From JAPYTY01 sp036338435 (GTDB lineage Bacteria; Acidobacteriota; UBA6911; RPQK01; JADFOI01): DNA of 64,000 nt. Position 1 is the stretch's first letter; each line of letters opens with the position of its first letter. Shown one piece after another: positions 42,846 to 52,312 of the stretch. The notes beneath the pieces were generated by a model. The model did no database searches, was not told the origin of the DNA, and saw only the letters and a program-made list of their open reading frames with translations. The DNA is taken from contig JAYZCG010000046.1 of NCBI GenBank assembly GCA_036338435.1, positions 6,212 through 70,211 on the forward strand, written 5' to 3'. A program made the translations under genes and the position numbers.

Positions 42846-44260
42846 GAGTCCTCCGATAACCGATAAAGCTCTCTGAAGCTATGTGGCGCCGGATGGGGCA
42901 CCGCTCGATGTTTACTCCAACGACTTAAAGGTATCAATACCAAACCGAGTAAACGATTTTTTTCAAAAACTCTCCAAAGCCTACGGACCCACCGTGTGGC
43001 CCCAACATACAGTCTCGGATTACACATGACCCGAGTCCACAGAACAATTCCTAGCCTCTCTACAGAAATAGTAGAAGCTCTATTGTTCTTCTCATTCTGG
43101 GCCTGCTCCCTGAGCTTTAACAAGATGTGGGGAATTTCTATCCCGACAGGACAGATTTCTTGACAGGCTCCACACAAAGATGAGGTGAAAGCATGCTCGG
43201 GCGCTGCTTTATGTGAAGTGAGTTGGGGAGTCAGAATCGCACCGATGGGTCCCTGATAAGTCGACTCATAAGCATGCCCCCCAATACGTTGGTAAACAGG
43301 ACAGACATTCTGACACGCTCCACAACGGATGCAAGCCAGGGTTTGTCGGAGAAATTCATCGGCTAGTATTTTGCTGCGGCCGTTATCCACAAGTACCAGA
43401 TAAAACTCATCAGGTCCTGCAAGTTCTTCAGGCCTTCGCGGACCATTCAGGCAATTGACATAGCTGGTTATTTTCTGGCCCGTGGCGCTCCGAATCAGAA
43501 GCTTTAGAAAAACTGCCAGATCACTGGCTCGAGGAATAACCTTTTCGATCCCCATCAGAGCAATGTGGATCTTGGGAACAGAAACTGATAGGCGCGCATT
43601 CCCTTCGTTTTCTACAACGACAACAGACCCTGTTTCCGCCACTCCAAAATTGACTCCCGTCACTCCTAGTGGGGCATCTAAAAAATGCTTCCGCAAAACC
43701 TGACGGGCAGTGGCAGTAATCTCATCCACATCCCCGGAATACTCCATACCCAACTCTTTAGCAAACAAGTCGGCAATCTCTTCCTTAGACTTATGAAGCG
43801 CCGGGGCCAAAAGATGCGAGGGTGTTTCTCCGGCCAATTGAACTATGTACTCTCCCAGATCCGTTTCAATTGATTCAATCTGCATCTGCTCGAGCGTTGC
43901 ATTGAGATGGATCTCCTCACTCAGCATGCTCTTGCTCTTGACCAACTTTTTAATCTTTCTTTCTTGAGCTAGTTCGACAACAAAATCAACTGCATCCTGT
44001 CCGGTTTCTGCCCAAATTACCTTCCCTCCCTGAGCCACTACTTTGCGCTCAAACATCTCTAGATAGTAATCGAGCCTGGATAAAGTATGGAGCTTAACAT
44101 CCCGGGCATACTGAGACAGCTCGTCCCAGTTGGGAACCTCCGCCACCGACACATCGCGCATCTGCAAGCTTGTCGCTAAGGTATTGCGGAGGTTTTTCTG
44201 CAACTGCTTGTCAGACAATGCAGCCTGGACGTTCCTATTAATTTTCGTACTTTTGATCAT
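42842..44260 (-). CDS. lutB: Lactate utilization iron-sulfur protein B
   Basis: A 472-residue LutB. The N-terminal 300 residues form a LUD domain, with ETGSVVVVENEGNARL and MGIEKVIP motifs. Then two [4Fe-4S] ferredoxin-type clusters follow in CIRCGACQNVCPVY and SLCGACQEICPVGI. The C-terminus is a short helical tail with an amphipathic segment. With LutA and LutC it oxidises L-lactate to pyruvate and passes electrons onward at the membrane. I use the ATG at 44260, which shares its A with the lutA TGA stop; a TTG one codon earlier is possible. Confidence 0.93.
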   Translation of the reverse strand: MIKSTKINRNVQAALSDKQLQKNLRNTLATSLQMRDVSVAEVPNWDELSQYARDVKLHTLSRLDYYLEMFERKVVAQGGKVIWAETGQDAVDFVVELAQERKIKKLVKSKSMLSEEIHLNATLEQMQIESIETDLGEYIVQLAGETPSHLLAPALHKSKEEIADLFAKELGMEYSGDVDEITATARQVLRKHFLDAPLGVTGVNFGVAETGSVVVVENEGNARLSVSVPKIHIALMGIEKVIPRASDLAVFLKLLIRSATGQKITSYVNCLNGPRRPEELAGPDEFYLVLVDNGRSKILADEFLRQTLACIRCGACQNVCPVYQRIGGHAYESTYQGPIGAILTPQLTSHKAAPEHAFTSSLCGACQEICPVGIEIPHILLKLREQAQNEKNNRASTISVERLGIVLWTRVMCNPRLYVGATRWVRRLWRVFEKNRLLGLVLIPLSRWSKHRAVPHPAPHSFRELYRLSEDS

Positions 44261-44979
44261 CAAAATTGGGCTAGTAATTCAGCTAAATGCATAGTTTGGA
44301 CAGGAATCTGGTTACGCCGCAGTAAGCCATCAATGTGCATTAGACAACTGACATCAGTCGCAATTACATAGTCAGCACCCGTTTCTAGTATCCACTGCAC
44401 CTTCTCATCACCAATCGCCGCAGAAATGTCTGGGCTTTTCACCGAAAACGTTCCCCCAAATCCACAACACCGGTCACAGTTTTCCATCTCCCTAAAATCC
44501 ACACCCTCCACAGCACTAATCAACTGACGGGGTTGAGTGCAAATATCCAGTTCACGAATTAGATGACAAGAATCATGGTATGTAACTGCTTGAGGAAATC
44601 GTGCGCCAACTGTGTGGATTCCCAGTACTGAACTTATAAAATAAGACAATTCGAAGGTTCGTTTACCGACTTCTTCAGCACATCGCCGCTTCGAAGACCC
44701 TTCCGGAAACAAGCCAGGGAAAAAAGACTTGATCATAGAGGCACATGATCCGGATGGCACTACAATATTCTCTGATTCAGCGTATACATCAATGAAATGC
44801 TCCGCCACCTCTCTGCTCGCATCGATATAACCACTGTTGAAAGAAATTTGCCCACAACAAGTCTGCCGAGAATCAAAATCAACCTCCACTCCACACTTCT
44901 TGAGAACTTTGACAGTGCTAAGCCCAACTTGTGGAAAAAGTTGATCGATGAGACAGGTGACAAACAGGGAAACTTTCAT
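44260..44979 (-). CDS. lutA: Lactate utilization Fe-S oxidoreductase A
   Basis: A 239-residue protein with two CCG (cysteine-rich) domains, as in LutA/GlcF/HdrB. The first is near SRQTCCGQISFNSGY, the second in CDRCCGFGGTFSVKSPDIS. The N-terminus VSLFVTCLIDQLFPQVG is conserved. The natural start is the ATG at 44979; an open frame runs further upstream but is unsupported. It is the first gene of a six-gene minus-strand run: lutA-lutB-lutC-SDR-queD-SDR. The upstream region (44980-45267) is shared with the divergent TlpA gene and holds no recognised LutR site. Confidence 0.92.
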   Translation of the reverse strand: MKVSLFVTCLIDQLFPQVGLSTVKVLKKCGVEVDFDSRQTCCGQISFNSGYIDASREVAEHFIDVYAESENIVVPSGSCASMIKSFFPGLFPEGSSKRRCAEEVGKRTFELSYFISSVLGIHTVGARFPQAVTYHDSCHLIRELDICTQPRQLISAVEGVDFREMENCDRCCGFGGTFSVKSPDISAAIGDEKVQWILETGADYVIATDVSCLMHIDGLLRRNQIPVQTMHLAELLAQF

Positions 44980-45267
44980 AGCAAATGACAACTGCTTCCT
45001 GACAACTGAATGCCTCACCCATGACAAGGGACTGTCCCCCATCAATTTGCCAGTTGCCAACAGATCTAATGTAAGTGTTCCTACTATACTTTGTAAACTT
45101 CAGCCCTCATTTCTAGCATCTGTTCATAAGGGAATAGATGATGTCATGGCCTGATTATTTCCTCGCTCATGAAGGATCAATAGCACAATAATATTCTTGC
45201 GTGCACTGAAGTCAAATCAGATGTAGGGTAAAGATGCGAACATTTGAACAGTAAATAAAATCCAGCT

Positions 45268-45888
45268 ATGCTACAACCGATGTCAACCAACGGACAGGAA
45301 ATAAATAAACGTTCAACTCATAGGCTTGGGGGAACTACGGGATTTCTAATCTTGGGATCTCTCCTCTTCCTATCATGTGCGGACCCCTCTACCGATTCCA
45401 CCATTGCTCCTTCTATTGAGTTGCCTTCATATCCCATTCAATGGGTGTCCGAGAAGGAACGCCAACCTGTAGACCTCTCGGGAACTTTTCAGACCATTGA
45501 AGGGGAAAATATTTCTCTTTTGGATGCCAGCGCTGAAGGCAACGTTGTGTTTTTAAATTTGTGGGCTACCTGGTGTGGCCCCTGTCTAGCTGAGATGCCT
45601 TCCATGGTATCACTGTACGAAAACCTCTCTGGAAACGGATTGGCAATGGTTGCGGTTTCAGATGAAGATCCTGAAACTGTTCAAAAATTTCTGCAGGGAA
45701 AATCCTATCCATTTACTATTCTGCTTGATCCAGAGAATATTTTAGGTCAACGTTTTGAGGTGATGGCAATACCCTCCACACTGATTATCGATCGTCAAAA
45801 ACGCATGGCGCTGAGGCATACCGGAGCCTACGATTGGACTTCTCCGGAGGTGTTTGAACAGTTTAGGCCTCTCCTCGCCGGCAATTGA
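45268..45888 (+). CDS. TlpA-family thioredoxin-like lipoprotein
   Basis: A 206-residue lipoprotein with an N-terminal hydrophobic stretch (FLILGSLLFLSC) whose Cys is a lipobox cysteine, then an acidic linker and a thioredoxin domain of the TlpA/ResA group. The active site reads NLWATWCGPCLAEMPSM and the cis-Pro is in MAIPSTLIID. These proteins reduce disulfides in the periplasm, for example in apocytochromes c or CuA sites. That fits the c-type cytochromes and oxidase assembly genes elsewhere in the window. The start is uncertain: ATG codons at residues 1 and 5 both lack a clear ribosome binding site. thrC follows 63 bp later. Confidence 0.85.
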   Translation: MLQPMSTNGQEINKRSTHRLGGTTGFLILGSLLFLSCADPSTDSTIAPSIELPSYPIQWVSEKERQPVDLSGTFQTIEGENISLLDASAEGNVVFLNLWATWCGPCLAEMPSMVSLYENLSGNGLAMVAVSDEDPETVQKFLQGKSYPFTILLDPENILGQRFEVMAIPSTLIIDRQKRMALRHTGAYDWTSPEVFEQFRPLLAGN

Positions 45889-45951
45889 AAACCTAATAAG
45901 CCTCCCCCTGTTTTGAATTAGTTGCACAATCCCATTAGAATAAGTACCGGT

Positions 45952-47307
45952 ATGTCTAGCAACCTTTCTGTGTTCCGTTGTATTAATGAACTTTGCCGAA
46001 CGGAGTTCGACATTGGCAAAAAACTCTACCAATGCCCTTCCTGTGGTGACCTTCTGGATATTATCAAAAACTATGCTGATCTTGATCCACAGAACATAAA
46101 AGACCGCTTTCTCCAACGTAGATCATCCACAGATCCTATCGATGTAAGCGGGGTCTGGCGCTACCGTGAATTTCTCCCCTTCGAAAAACAGGATCTGGTG
46201 CACGTGGTTGCCATGGGAGAAGGTAACAATCCCATTTTGGAAATGCCCCGTTGCGCAAAATATACAGGTCTCAACCGACTACGCGTAAAGCACTTGGGCT
46301 GGAATCCTACCGGATCTTTCAAAGATTATGGCATGACTACCGCAGTAACCCAGGCAAAAAAATTGGGTTCCCGTGTCGTGGCTTGTGCCTCTACCGGTAA
46401 CACCGCGGCATCGATGGCGTCTTACTGTGCACGGGCGGGGCTCCAAGCTGTGGTTTTCATACCAGAAGGGCAAATTGCTTTCGGGAAGCTCTCCCAAAGT
46501 CTCGACTTTGGAGCTCTGACTCTCCAAATTAAGGGCGACTTTGATGTTGCCATGAACCTTGTGCGAGAACTCTCCGAACAAACCGACCTCTATCTGATGA
46601 ATTCCATCAACCCATTTCGCCTAGAAGGCCAACAGACGGTGATGATCGAACTTTTTGACCAACTGGATTGGAAAGTTCCGGATCGAATCGTAGTGCCAGG
46701 AGGCAACCTGGGAAATTGTTCTTCCTACGGGAAAATCCTCATGGATCTCAAGGAACTGGGATTCATTGATAAAGTGCCGCGAATTACAGTCATACAAGCT
46801 AGTGGAGCCGACCCTCTATACCGAACCCTGGTCACTAGCTCAACAGAGTTAATTCCCGTTCCCGACGCTTGGACTCTGGCCAGCGCGATTAAAATCGGCC
46901 AGCCCATCAGCTGGAAAAAAGCCATGCGTGCCCTTAAGTTCACCGATGGTTGGTGCGATGTAGTAGATGAACAGGAAATTGCCGACGCCAAGGCTGTTTT
47001 AGGGCAGGATGGCATAGGCTGTGAACCAGCTTCTGCTACAACAATTGCCGGCCTGAAAAAGCTGATTGTGGGCGGTCTGGACGATGTGACGATAGATCCA
47101 AACGAAGATGTGGTTGCTATCTTAACTGGTCACCAGCTTAAAGAACCCGATAACACAGACAACTATAACCTTGACAACCTTTACCAACATGCAGTTTATG
47201 AGAATGCTGTCGCTGAGAAATCAGGGAAAATTGAATCGACCTTCGCCAACAAGCCTAGAGCGGTTGTTCCCGACAAAGAAGTGATTATTAAGTTATTGGA
47301 TCTATAG
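45952..47307 (+). CDS. thrC: Threonine synthase
   Basis: A 451-residue fold-type II PLP enzyme. The N-terminus is a small zinc-ribbon-like segment (FRCINELC then YQCPSCGD), seen in several archaeal and bacterial threonine synthases. The cofactor Lys is in NPTGSFKDYGMTTAV, the substrate loop is ASTGNTAASMASYCA, and the late VVPGGNLGNCSSY binds phosphate. It converts O-phosphohomoserine to threonine. The ATG at 45952 is chosen because it begins the conserved ribbon; a TTG ten codons earlier is unsupported. The rpoH gene follows after about 60 bp. Confidence 0.92.
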   Translation: MSSNLSVFRCINELCRTEFDIGKKLYQCPSCGDLLDIIKNYADLDPQNIKDRFLQRRSSTDPIDVSGVWRYREFLPFEKQDLVHVVAMGEGNNPILEMPRCAKYTGLNRLRVKHLGWNPTGSFKDYGMTTAVTQAKKLGSRVVACASTGNTAASMASYCARAGLQAVVFIPEGQIAFGKLSQSLDFGALTLQIKGDFDVAMNLVRELSEQTDLYLMNSINPFRLEGQQTVMIELFDQLDWKVPDRIVVPGGNLGNCSSYGKILMDLKELGFIDKVPRITVIQASGADPLYRTLVTSSTELIPVPDAWTLASAIKIGQPISWKKAMRALKFTDGWCDVVDEQEIADAKAVLGQDGIGCEPASATTIAGLKKLIVGGLDDVTIDPNEDVVAILTGHQLKEPDNTDNYNLDNLYQHAVYENAVAEKSGKIESTFANKPRAVVPDKEVIIKLLDL

Positions 47308-47368
47308 AAAAATCCTAGTAAAACACTAAACGGAATCGCTGGTTTTCGACTCACGGGACCATATATTG

Positions 47369-48325
47369 ATGACCCAGACTAAAAAACAATCTCATAAAGA
47401 AACTCTGGAATCTCTTCTAGAACAAAAAAATCCCGCGCCAGCCCTGCCGGACCAGGACAAACTCGCTAAGCTCGATCCCCTGCGCAAGTACTTGCTTGAA
47501 ATCAGCAAATACGAACCCCTAACTAAGGAAGAGGAACACCGCCTAGCAGTCCTTTACCGTGATCAAGGGAATCAACAAGCAGCCTACCGCCTCATCACCT
47601 CAAACCTACGTTTGGTAGTGAAAATCGCCCGACTTTACAATCTAGTTTACTCTAATGCTCTGGATCTCATTCAAGAAGGAAACATTGGCCTCATGGAAGC
47701 CGTCAAACGCTTTGATCCTTACCGAGAAGCACGATTGCCCACCTATGCTTCCTGGTGGATCAAAGCCTATATAATAAAATTTATTTTGGACAACTTCCGT
47801 ATCGTTCGGGTTGGAACCACCAATGAACGACGAAAACTCCTTTTTAATTTGCGCAAGGAAAAAGAAAAGCTTCGCCTTCAAGGCATAGAACCTACACCAA
47901 CCCTGATTGCCAAACGGCTGAACGTGGATCCAGACGATGTTCGTGAAGTCGAAAAAAGCATCGAATCCTCGGATTTGAGCTTGGATGCCACCTTGAACGA
48001 AGGCGACTCCTCTGTACGTTACTTAGATACCCTGGAAGCAACGGAGGAGATGGTTGATGAAAGCCTTGCTCGAGGAGAACTGCAAGGTCTTTTCAATGCG
48101 GAAATCATAAAATTTTCCGAGACACTGAATGACCGCCAAAAGACTATTCTCCATGAGCGGCTCATTGCTGAAGACCCTAAAACTTTGCAAGAAATTGCTA
48201 GTCTCTACGGGGTTACCAGGGAGGCCATCCGCCTAACTGAAAAATCTCTTATAACCAAGATCAAGGAACACATGCAAGAAGCCTTTAAAAATGTCACTGA
48301 CTACGAATTTGGGCTGATGGGATAG
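47369..48325 (+). CDS. RNA polymerase sigma-32-type factor (RpoH-like)
   Basis: A 318-residue sigma-70 family protein of the RpoH type. Region 1.2/2.1 starts at DPLRKYLLEISKYEPLT. Region 2 follows with LDLIQEGNIGLMEAVKRFDPYREARLPTYASWWIKAYI. The segment NERRKLLFNLRKEKEKL matches the RpoH box that separates these factors from RpoD. Region 4 (LQEIASLYGVTREAIRLTEKSL) holds the -35-binding helix-turn-helix. RpoH directs heat-shock genes in Proteobacteria; related factors occur in Acidobacteriota and Myxococcota, where targets vary. The ATG at 47369 is used; a TTG precedes it directly. Confidence 0.88.
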   Translation: MTQTKKQSHKETLESLLEQKNPAPALPDQDKLAKLDPLRKYLLEISKYEPLTKEEEHRLAVLYRDQGNQQAAYRLITSNLRLVVKIARLYNLVYSNALDLIQEGNIGLMEAVKRFDPYREARLPTYASWWIKAYIIKFILDNFRIVRVGTTNERRKLLFNLRKEKEKLRLQGIEPTPTLIAKRLNVDPDDVREVEKSIESSDLSLDATLNEGDSSVRYLDTLEATEEMVDESLARGELQGLFNAEIIKFSETLNDRQKTILHERLIAEDPKTLQEIASLYGVTREAIRLTEKSLITKIKEHMQEAFKNVTDYEFGLMG

Positions 48326-48526
48326 GAACCTAAAATTCAAAATTGTAAATGATCGGGAACTGTTGGCTACATTGTGAAGACCTGACTCCTTCTCCCCTAC
48401 TCGATAACTCTTTCTGTCAAACACACATTGCTCAATAAAGAGTCAAATGAAAGAGTAGCCCGCAGACTATAATCTTTATTCACCGCAGGGAGAAAAGAAA
48501 CATACACTATTATCCTTAATTATTTT

Positions 48527-49543
48527 CTAGAGGATCAACATCGCGTCACCATAGCTGTAGAATCGATATTTTTGGTCGATAGCCTCGCGATAACATTCTT
48601 CGATGAGGTCTTTCCCGGCAAATGCAGAAACAAGCAAAAGCAGAGTGGACCGGGGAAGATGAAAATTGGTGATAAGAGCTCCCGTCACTTCAAATTTGAA
48701 TCCCGGATAGATAAACAAATCAGTGGCACCTTGATCCGGTACCATATCTCCACGATTAGCAAAGACATGCTCCAACGCACGAGTGGTTGTCGTGCCGACA
48801 GTCACGACCCTCTCATTCTTCGCTAGCTGGTTCTTAATCTGGGCAGCAGCATCCTGTCCTACCTTATAGTGCTCTACGTCCATAGTGTGGGCTTCCACAG
48901 CATCCTTTAAAATGGGTTTAAAGGTTCCATAACCGACATGTAATGTTATCTCGCAAGTTAACACTCTACGGAGGAGTTCTTCACTAAAGTGGAGGCCAGC
49001 CGTCGGGGCAGCAATTGAACCTTCCTCTTGTGCAAAAACTGTCTGATAGTAATGCTGATCCTCTTGTTCAGGAAGGCGGTTAATGTAAGGAGGTAGGGGC
49101 ACCTCCCCCAACTTGTTTATCCAATCCTGAAACTTCCCAGAATACTCAAATTCAAGTTTCCTAATAGCTGTGCAAGCGTCATCTACTACAGTGGCTTCAA
49201 ACCGGCCGAGCTCGAACACAAGACACATGCCCGGACGCGCCTTCTTCCCTGGTCTGATCAAAACCTCCCAGACATTTCCAGCAACACAACGAAGCAGCAA
49301 AACCTCAATCCTATCCTGCTGACCTTTTCGACTAGCATACAAACGTGCTGGGATAACTCGTGTATTATTCAAAACAACAAGATCTCTTGGGGAGAGGAAG
49401 TCGGGAAGATTCCGAAACCGGCTATGTTGAAAATTGCAAGAATGGCGATCAACCACCATTAAACGACATTCATCTCGCGGTTCGTTAGGGTGTTGGGCAA
49501 TTAACTTCGCCGGGAGGTGATAGTCGAAATCATGAATTTCCAT
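48527..49543 (-). CDS. queA: tRNA preQ1(34) S-adenosylmethionine ribosyltransferase-isomerase
   Basis: A 338-residue QueA. It transfers the ribosyl part of SAM to preQ1 at the wobble base of GUN tRNAs to make epoxyqueuosine. The start DFDYHLPAKLIAQHPNEPRDECRLMVVDR is diagnostic, as are VVLNNTRVIPARLY, GSIAAPTAGLHFSEELL, ALEHVF and the late ITNFHLPRSTLLLLVSAFAG. Length is normal. It is divergent from the MFS gene and stands alone. It depends on preQ1 or preQ0 made by QueD-QueE-QueC-QueF, or on salvage; queC in this window appears to be interrupted. Confidence 0.95.
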   Translation of the reverse strand: MEIHDFDYHLPAKLIAQHPNEPRDECRLMVVDRHSCNFQHSRFRNLPDFLSPRDLVVLNNTRVIPARLYASRKGQQDRIEVLLLRCVAGNVWEVLIRPGKKARPGMCLVFELGRFEATVVDDACTAIRKLEFEYSGKFQDWINKLGEVPLPPYINRLPEQEDQHYYQTVFAQEEGSIAAPTAGLHFSEELLRRVLTCEITLHVGYGTFKPILKDAVEAHTMDVEHYKVGQDAAAQIKNQLAKNERVVTVGTTTTRALEHVFANRGDMVPDQGATDLFIYPGFKFEVTGALITNFHLPRSTLLLLVSAFAGKDLIEECYREAIDQKYRFYSYGDAMLIL

Positions 49544-49650
49544 CTATCTATCTTATCCTACTCCGGATCTGCCTCGTGATGACTCCATGATTAAACTGCT
49601 CCCCAACCTTATACAAGCTCCAGCAATTATGTAAGAATGCTTTGTTTTAA

Positions 49651-50802
49651 ATGAAAATTCACAGATCAATCCTGACGCTATCTGCCGCCCATTTCTTCAT
49701 TGACGCCTACGCCAGCATGTTAGGGGTATTTCTTCCTTTTCTGCGTGAATCTCTAAACCTAACCTTGACCGAAGCGGGGATTTTGGGTGGTGCCCTAGTC
49801 TTTTCTAGTTCTTTGATGCAGCCCATTTACGGATATCTTTCTGATCGCCTACGCCACAAGATATTCGTAGCTCTTAGCCCGGCAATTTCAGGAATCTTTA
49901 TCTGCTCCCTAGGCATTGCCCCGAACTTCTATTCTCTTCTATTGCTGGTTGTCCTAGGAGGAGTTGGTATCGCAGCATTCCATCCCCAAGGTGCATCAGT
50001 TACAAGAGAACTTTCCAGCAACCGCCCCGGATATCAGATGTCAGTATTCATCGCAGGTGGAATGATTGGTTACGGAATCGGGCCACTTTACATCACTGCC
50101 GTAATTACATTGGCCGGCCTGCAACAAAGCTACTGGGCAGCAGTACCAGGAATATTAGTGAGCATCTACCTGCTACTATATGGCCCACAGCCTTCAAAAA
50201 AGATCCAACCAGTCGACCAAATCTACATCAAGGAACAGATCCTCCACAAAATCAGGCCGCTATTGGTACACTACTTCCTGGTCGTGGTCCGGTCCCTCAA
50301 CCAGATGGTTTTTCTCGCGTTCCTCCCCCTATATTTCACGACGCAGGGACTGACGGTGCAAGAAGGAGCCCAGCACTTGAGTATATTCCTGCTAACCGGA
50401 GGAGTTACCGGGCTTTGGGGAGGTATCCTTGCCGACCGCATTGGAGGCAGGATTGTTTGTGCTATCTCCATGATTGGTTATGTTCCAGCTGCGCTAGCAT
50501 TTCTTTTAACGACGGGACCTCTTTCAACCTTGATGTGTGCTCTCGCTGGAGGATTGCTTCTACTAGCTAACCCAGTTAATGTGGTCATGGCCCAAAGATT
50601 GATTCCTGAGGCCGCCAGTACAGTTGCGGCACTTATGATGGGTTTTGCCTGGGGGATTAGTGGTTTCGTCATTCCCATCATTGGGAGTTTCAGTGATGCC
50701 TTCAGTCTCCACACTACTCTGGTGTGGTTTGTAACGCTGACCGCACCCGGATCCATACTAGTTTTCTGGTTGCCCTCTCATCGGGCCGAAGCACGCCACT
50801 GA
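49651..50802 (+). CDS. MFS transporter, fosmidomycin resistance (Fsr)-like
   Basis: A 383-residue major facilitator protein with about twelve hydrophobic segments. The first helix AAHFFIDAYASMLGVFLPFL carries the HFxxDxY pattern typical of the Fsr subfamily, and the loop YGYLSDRLRHK is the MFS motif A equivalent; the second half has GILADRIGGRI. Members export fosmidomycin or unknown small molecules. Substrate cannot be deduced. The gene is divergent from queA and no regulator is adjacent. Confidence 0.85.
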   Translation: MKIHRSILTLSAAHFFIDAYASMLGVFLPFLRESLNLTLTEAGILGGALVFSSSLMQPIYGYLSDRLRHKIFVALSPAISGIFICSLGIAPNFYSLLLLVVLGGVGIAAFHPQGASVTRELSSNRPGYQMSVFIAGGMIGYGIGPLYITAVITLAGLQQSYWAAVPGILVSIYLLLYGPQPSKKIQPVDQIYIKEQILHKIRPLLVHYFLVVVRSLNQMVFLAFLPLYFTTQGLTVQEGAQHLSIFLLTGGVTGLWGGILADRIGGRIVCAISMIGYVPAALAFLLTTGPLSTLMCALAGGLLLLANPVNVVMAQRLIPEAASTVAALMMGFAWGISGFVIPIIGSFSDAFSLHTTLVWFVTLTAPGSILVFWLPSHRAEARH

Positions 50803-50870
50803 GCTCATCCTGCTACTTGCAGAGTGAATAACCCTGGCGACGTTATGCTGTTGCTTGTTCCTCCCCAAAC

Positions 50871-51002
50871 GTGACCCTCGCCTTCGGCTGCCACCACGGC
50901 CATAACATAATCAAACTGGAATCCATTACACAAGAACAGGTCGAAAATGCACTAGAAAAAATTCCCAAACTGACTTTACGTCATACCCATGTACTCAACT
51001 AG
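50871..51002 (+). CDS. Possible 43-codon ORF before the 91-residue hypothetical gene
   Basis: A GTG-started frame contains ACHHG-like FGCHHGHNIIKLESITQEQ and ends HTHVLN, 17 bp before the next gene. The composition looks coding, but there is no ribosome binding site and the frame is short. It could be the remnant of a longer gene. Confidence 0.25.
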   Translation: MTLAFGCHHGHNIIKLESITQEQVENALEKIPKLTLRHTHVLN

Positions 51003-51019
51003 GGAACCTAGGAGATTAC

Positions 51020-51295
51020 ATGAAACACATTGACTGGATTACGCTTGACTACATGGAGTTGTTCTGCCAGCAAAATCAGCTGGTTATCGGATGTAAATGT
51101 GGAGAGGGGGAACTGTGGATTTCTCCCTTGGGATCTCATCCATCAAACCTAACGTCCGACGAGGCACAGGGCATTTTGAGCCAGAGCGCCCAATTTGAGG
51201 TGAGGCGAGCTTTGGACGAAGATCTGGATCGATCGTCCTCTCACTTCTTGAATCGGAGGGAATTGGAGAAGCGAATTAGCCGCCTGATGAATTAA
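51020..51295 (+). CDS. Small acidic hypothetical protein
   Basis: A 91-residue protein with AGGAG seven bases before the ATG, a strong argument that it is translated. The N-terminal half contains WITLDYMELFCQQNQLVIGCKCGEGELW with three cysteines. The C-terminal half is charged and helical (SHFLNRRELEKRISRLMN). No family recognised. It converges on the TPR lipoprotein gene 26 bp away and might form a pair with the small upstream frame. Confidence 0.5.
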   Translation: MKHIDWITLDYMELFCQQNQLVIGCKCGEGELWISPLGSHPSNLTSDEAQGILSQSAQFEVRRALDEDLDRSSSHFLNRRELEKRISRLMN

Positions 51296-51321
51296 GTGAA
51301 TCTAGTGGGGAAAAAAAGGCA

Positions 51322-52086
51322 TTACTCTCCTAGCCCATAGAGTTCTATCAAATCGATGAAGTCCAGATCGTCCCTCAGTGGTTCAAACGCAACGTCCTCC
51401 ATCAACCGTTGCCCATCTTCGAAGCCAGCGGACAAAGCCTTTCCCAAGTAGTCCAAGCAGACCTCCTTATTCCCCAGTTCAGCAAAGATGCGAGACATCT
51501 GGTAAAGACGCTCGATGGTCATCTTCTCATCCTGGTAGGATAGTTCTATAGCGCCCGACTTTCCAAGGATTTCTGGATCCAGCAGGAGTGCTACCTGATA
51601 AATCTCCAGTCCTTCCTCATACTTGTCAGTTCTCAAATAAGCATGCCCTAGATTTACATAAAAATTAGCCTCATCTGGCTTTATTTTAATTGCTTCCTTG
51701 AAAGAATTAATCGCCGACTGATTGAAGTCATTCGCCATGTGGATGATACCCCTTGTGTTGTGTGCAAAGGCGTAGTCGGGGGCCAGACGGATTGAGCGAT
51801 TAATGGCCTCACCAGCCTGATGGAATTGATTTAAGCGAGAGTAAGCAATTGCCAACCGGTTAAAAATCACTTCATGATAAGGGTTTAGTCGAGTACCCTC
51901 CAAATATTTAAGGAGCGAGAAGTGTACCTGTCCTGCTAGTGCCAACTGGTCGCCTTCGGCCATTAAACGGTACGCCGCTAACACATTCTCACGGGAAACT
52001 GGAAGCTTTTTAATCCGCTCTGGGCCACCACACGAAGAAAAAGCCAGGATTGCGAGAAACAGAAGGACTCTGAAACGCGTGCCCAT
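51322..52086 (-). CDS. TPR-repeat lipoprotein
   Basis: A 254-residue lipoprotein. The ATG at 52086 is chosen because it gives a clean signal peptide (GTRFRVLLFLAILAFSSC), with Cys in a lipobox; an open frame further upstream lacks one. The rest is a series of TPR units, for example NPYHEVIFNRLAIAYSRLNQ, PDYAFAHNTRGIIHMAND and PDEANFYVNLGHAYLRTDK, spaced 34 residues apart. It ends with a segment FEPLRDDLDFIDLIELYGL that repeats in other envelope TPR proteins. It likely scaffolds an envelope complex. The partner is unknown. Confidence 0.8.
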   Translation of the reverse strand: MGTRFRVLLFLAILAFSSCGGPERIKKLPVSRENVLAAYRLMAEGDQLALAGQVHFSLLKYLEGTRLNPYHEVIFNRLAIAYSRLNQFHQAGEAINRSIRLAPDYAFAHNTRGIIHMANDFNQSAINSFKEAIKIKPDEANFYVNLGHAYLRTDKYEEGLEIYQVALLLDPEILGKSGAIELSYQDEKMTIERLYQMSRIFAELGNKEVCLDYLGKALSAGFEDGQRLMEDVAFEPLRDDLDFIDLIELYGLGE

Positions 52087-52312
52087 TGATGTTATCTTAC
52101 CACCGATCGCCTCCGTTGCAACGATGTAAGACAAATGCATATGTACACATCGCTTCAGCTAACAGTGATCTGCCACCCAACCACACCATGCATCACACAT
52201 GTGGTTTTGTCTTGCCCATTCTCAAACATCCGGCTCTTATTAGTGCGCGACAAAAATGTGTACCAACTTGGCGCTATCATCCTATTGCTCATCTATACAA
52301 ATCTAGGTTAGA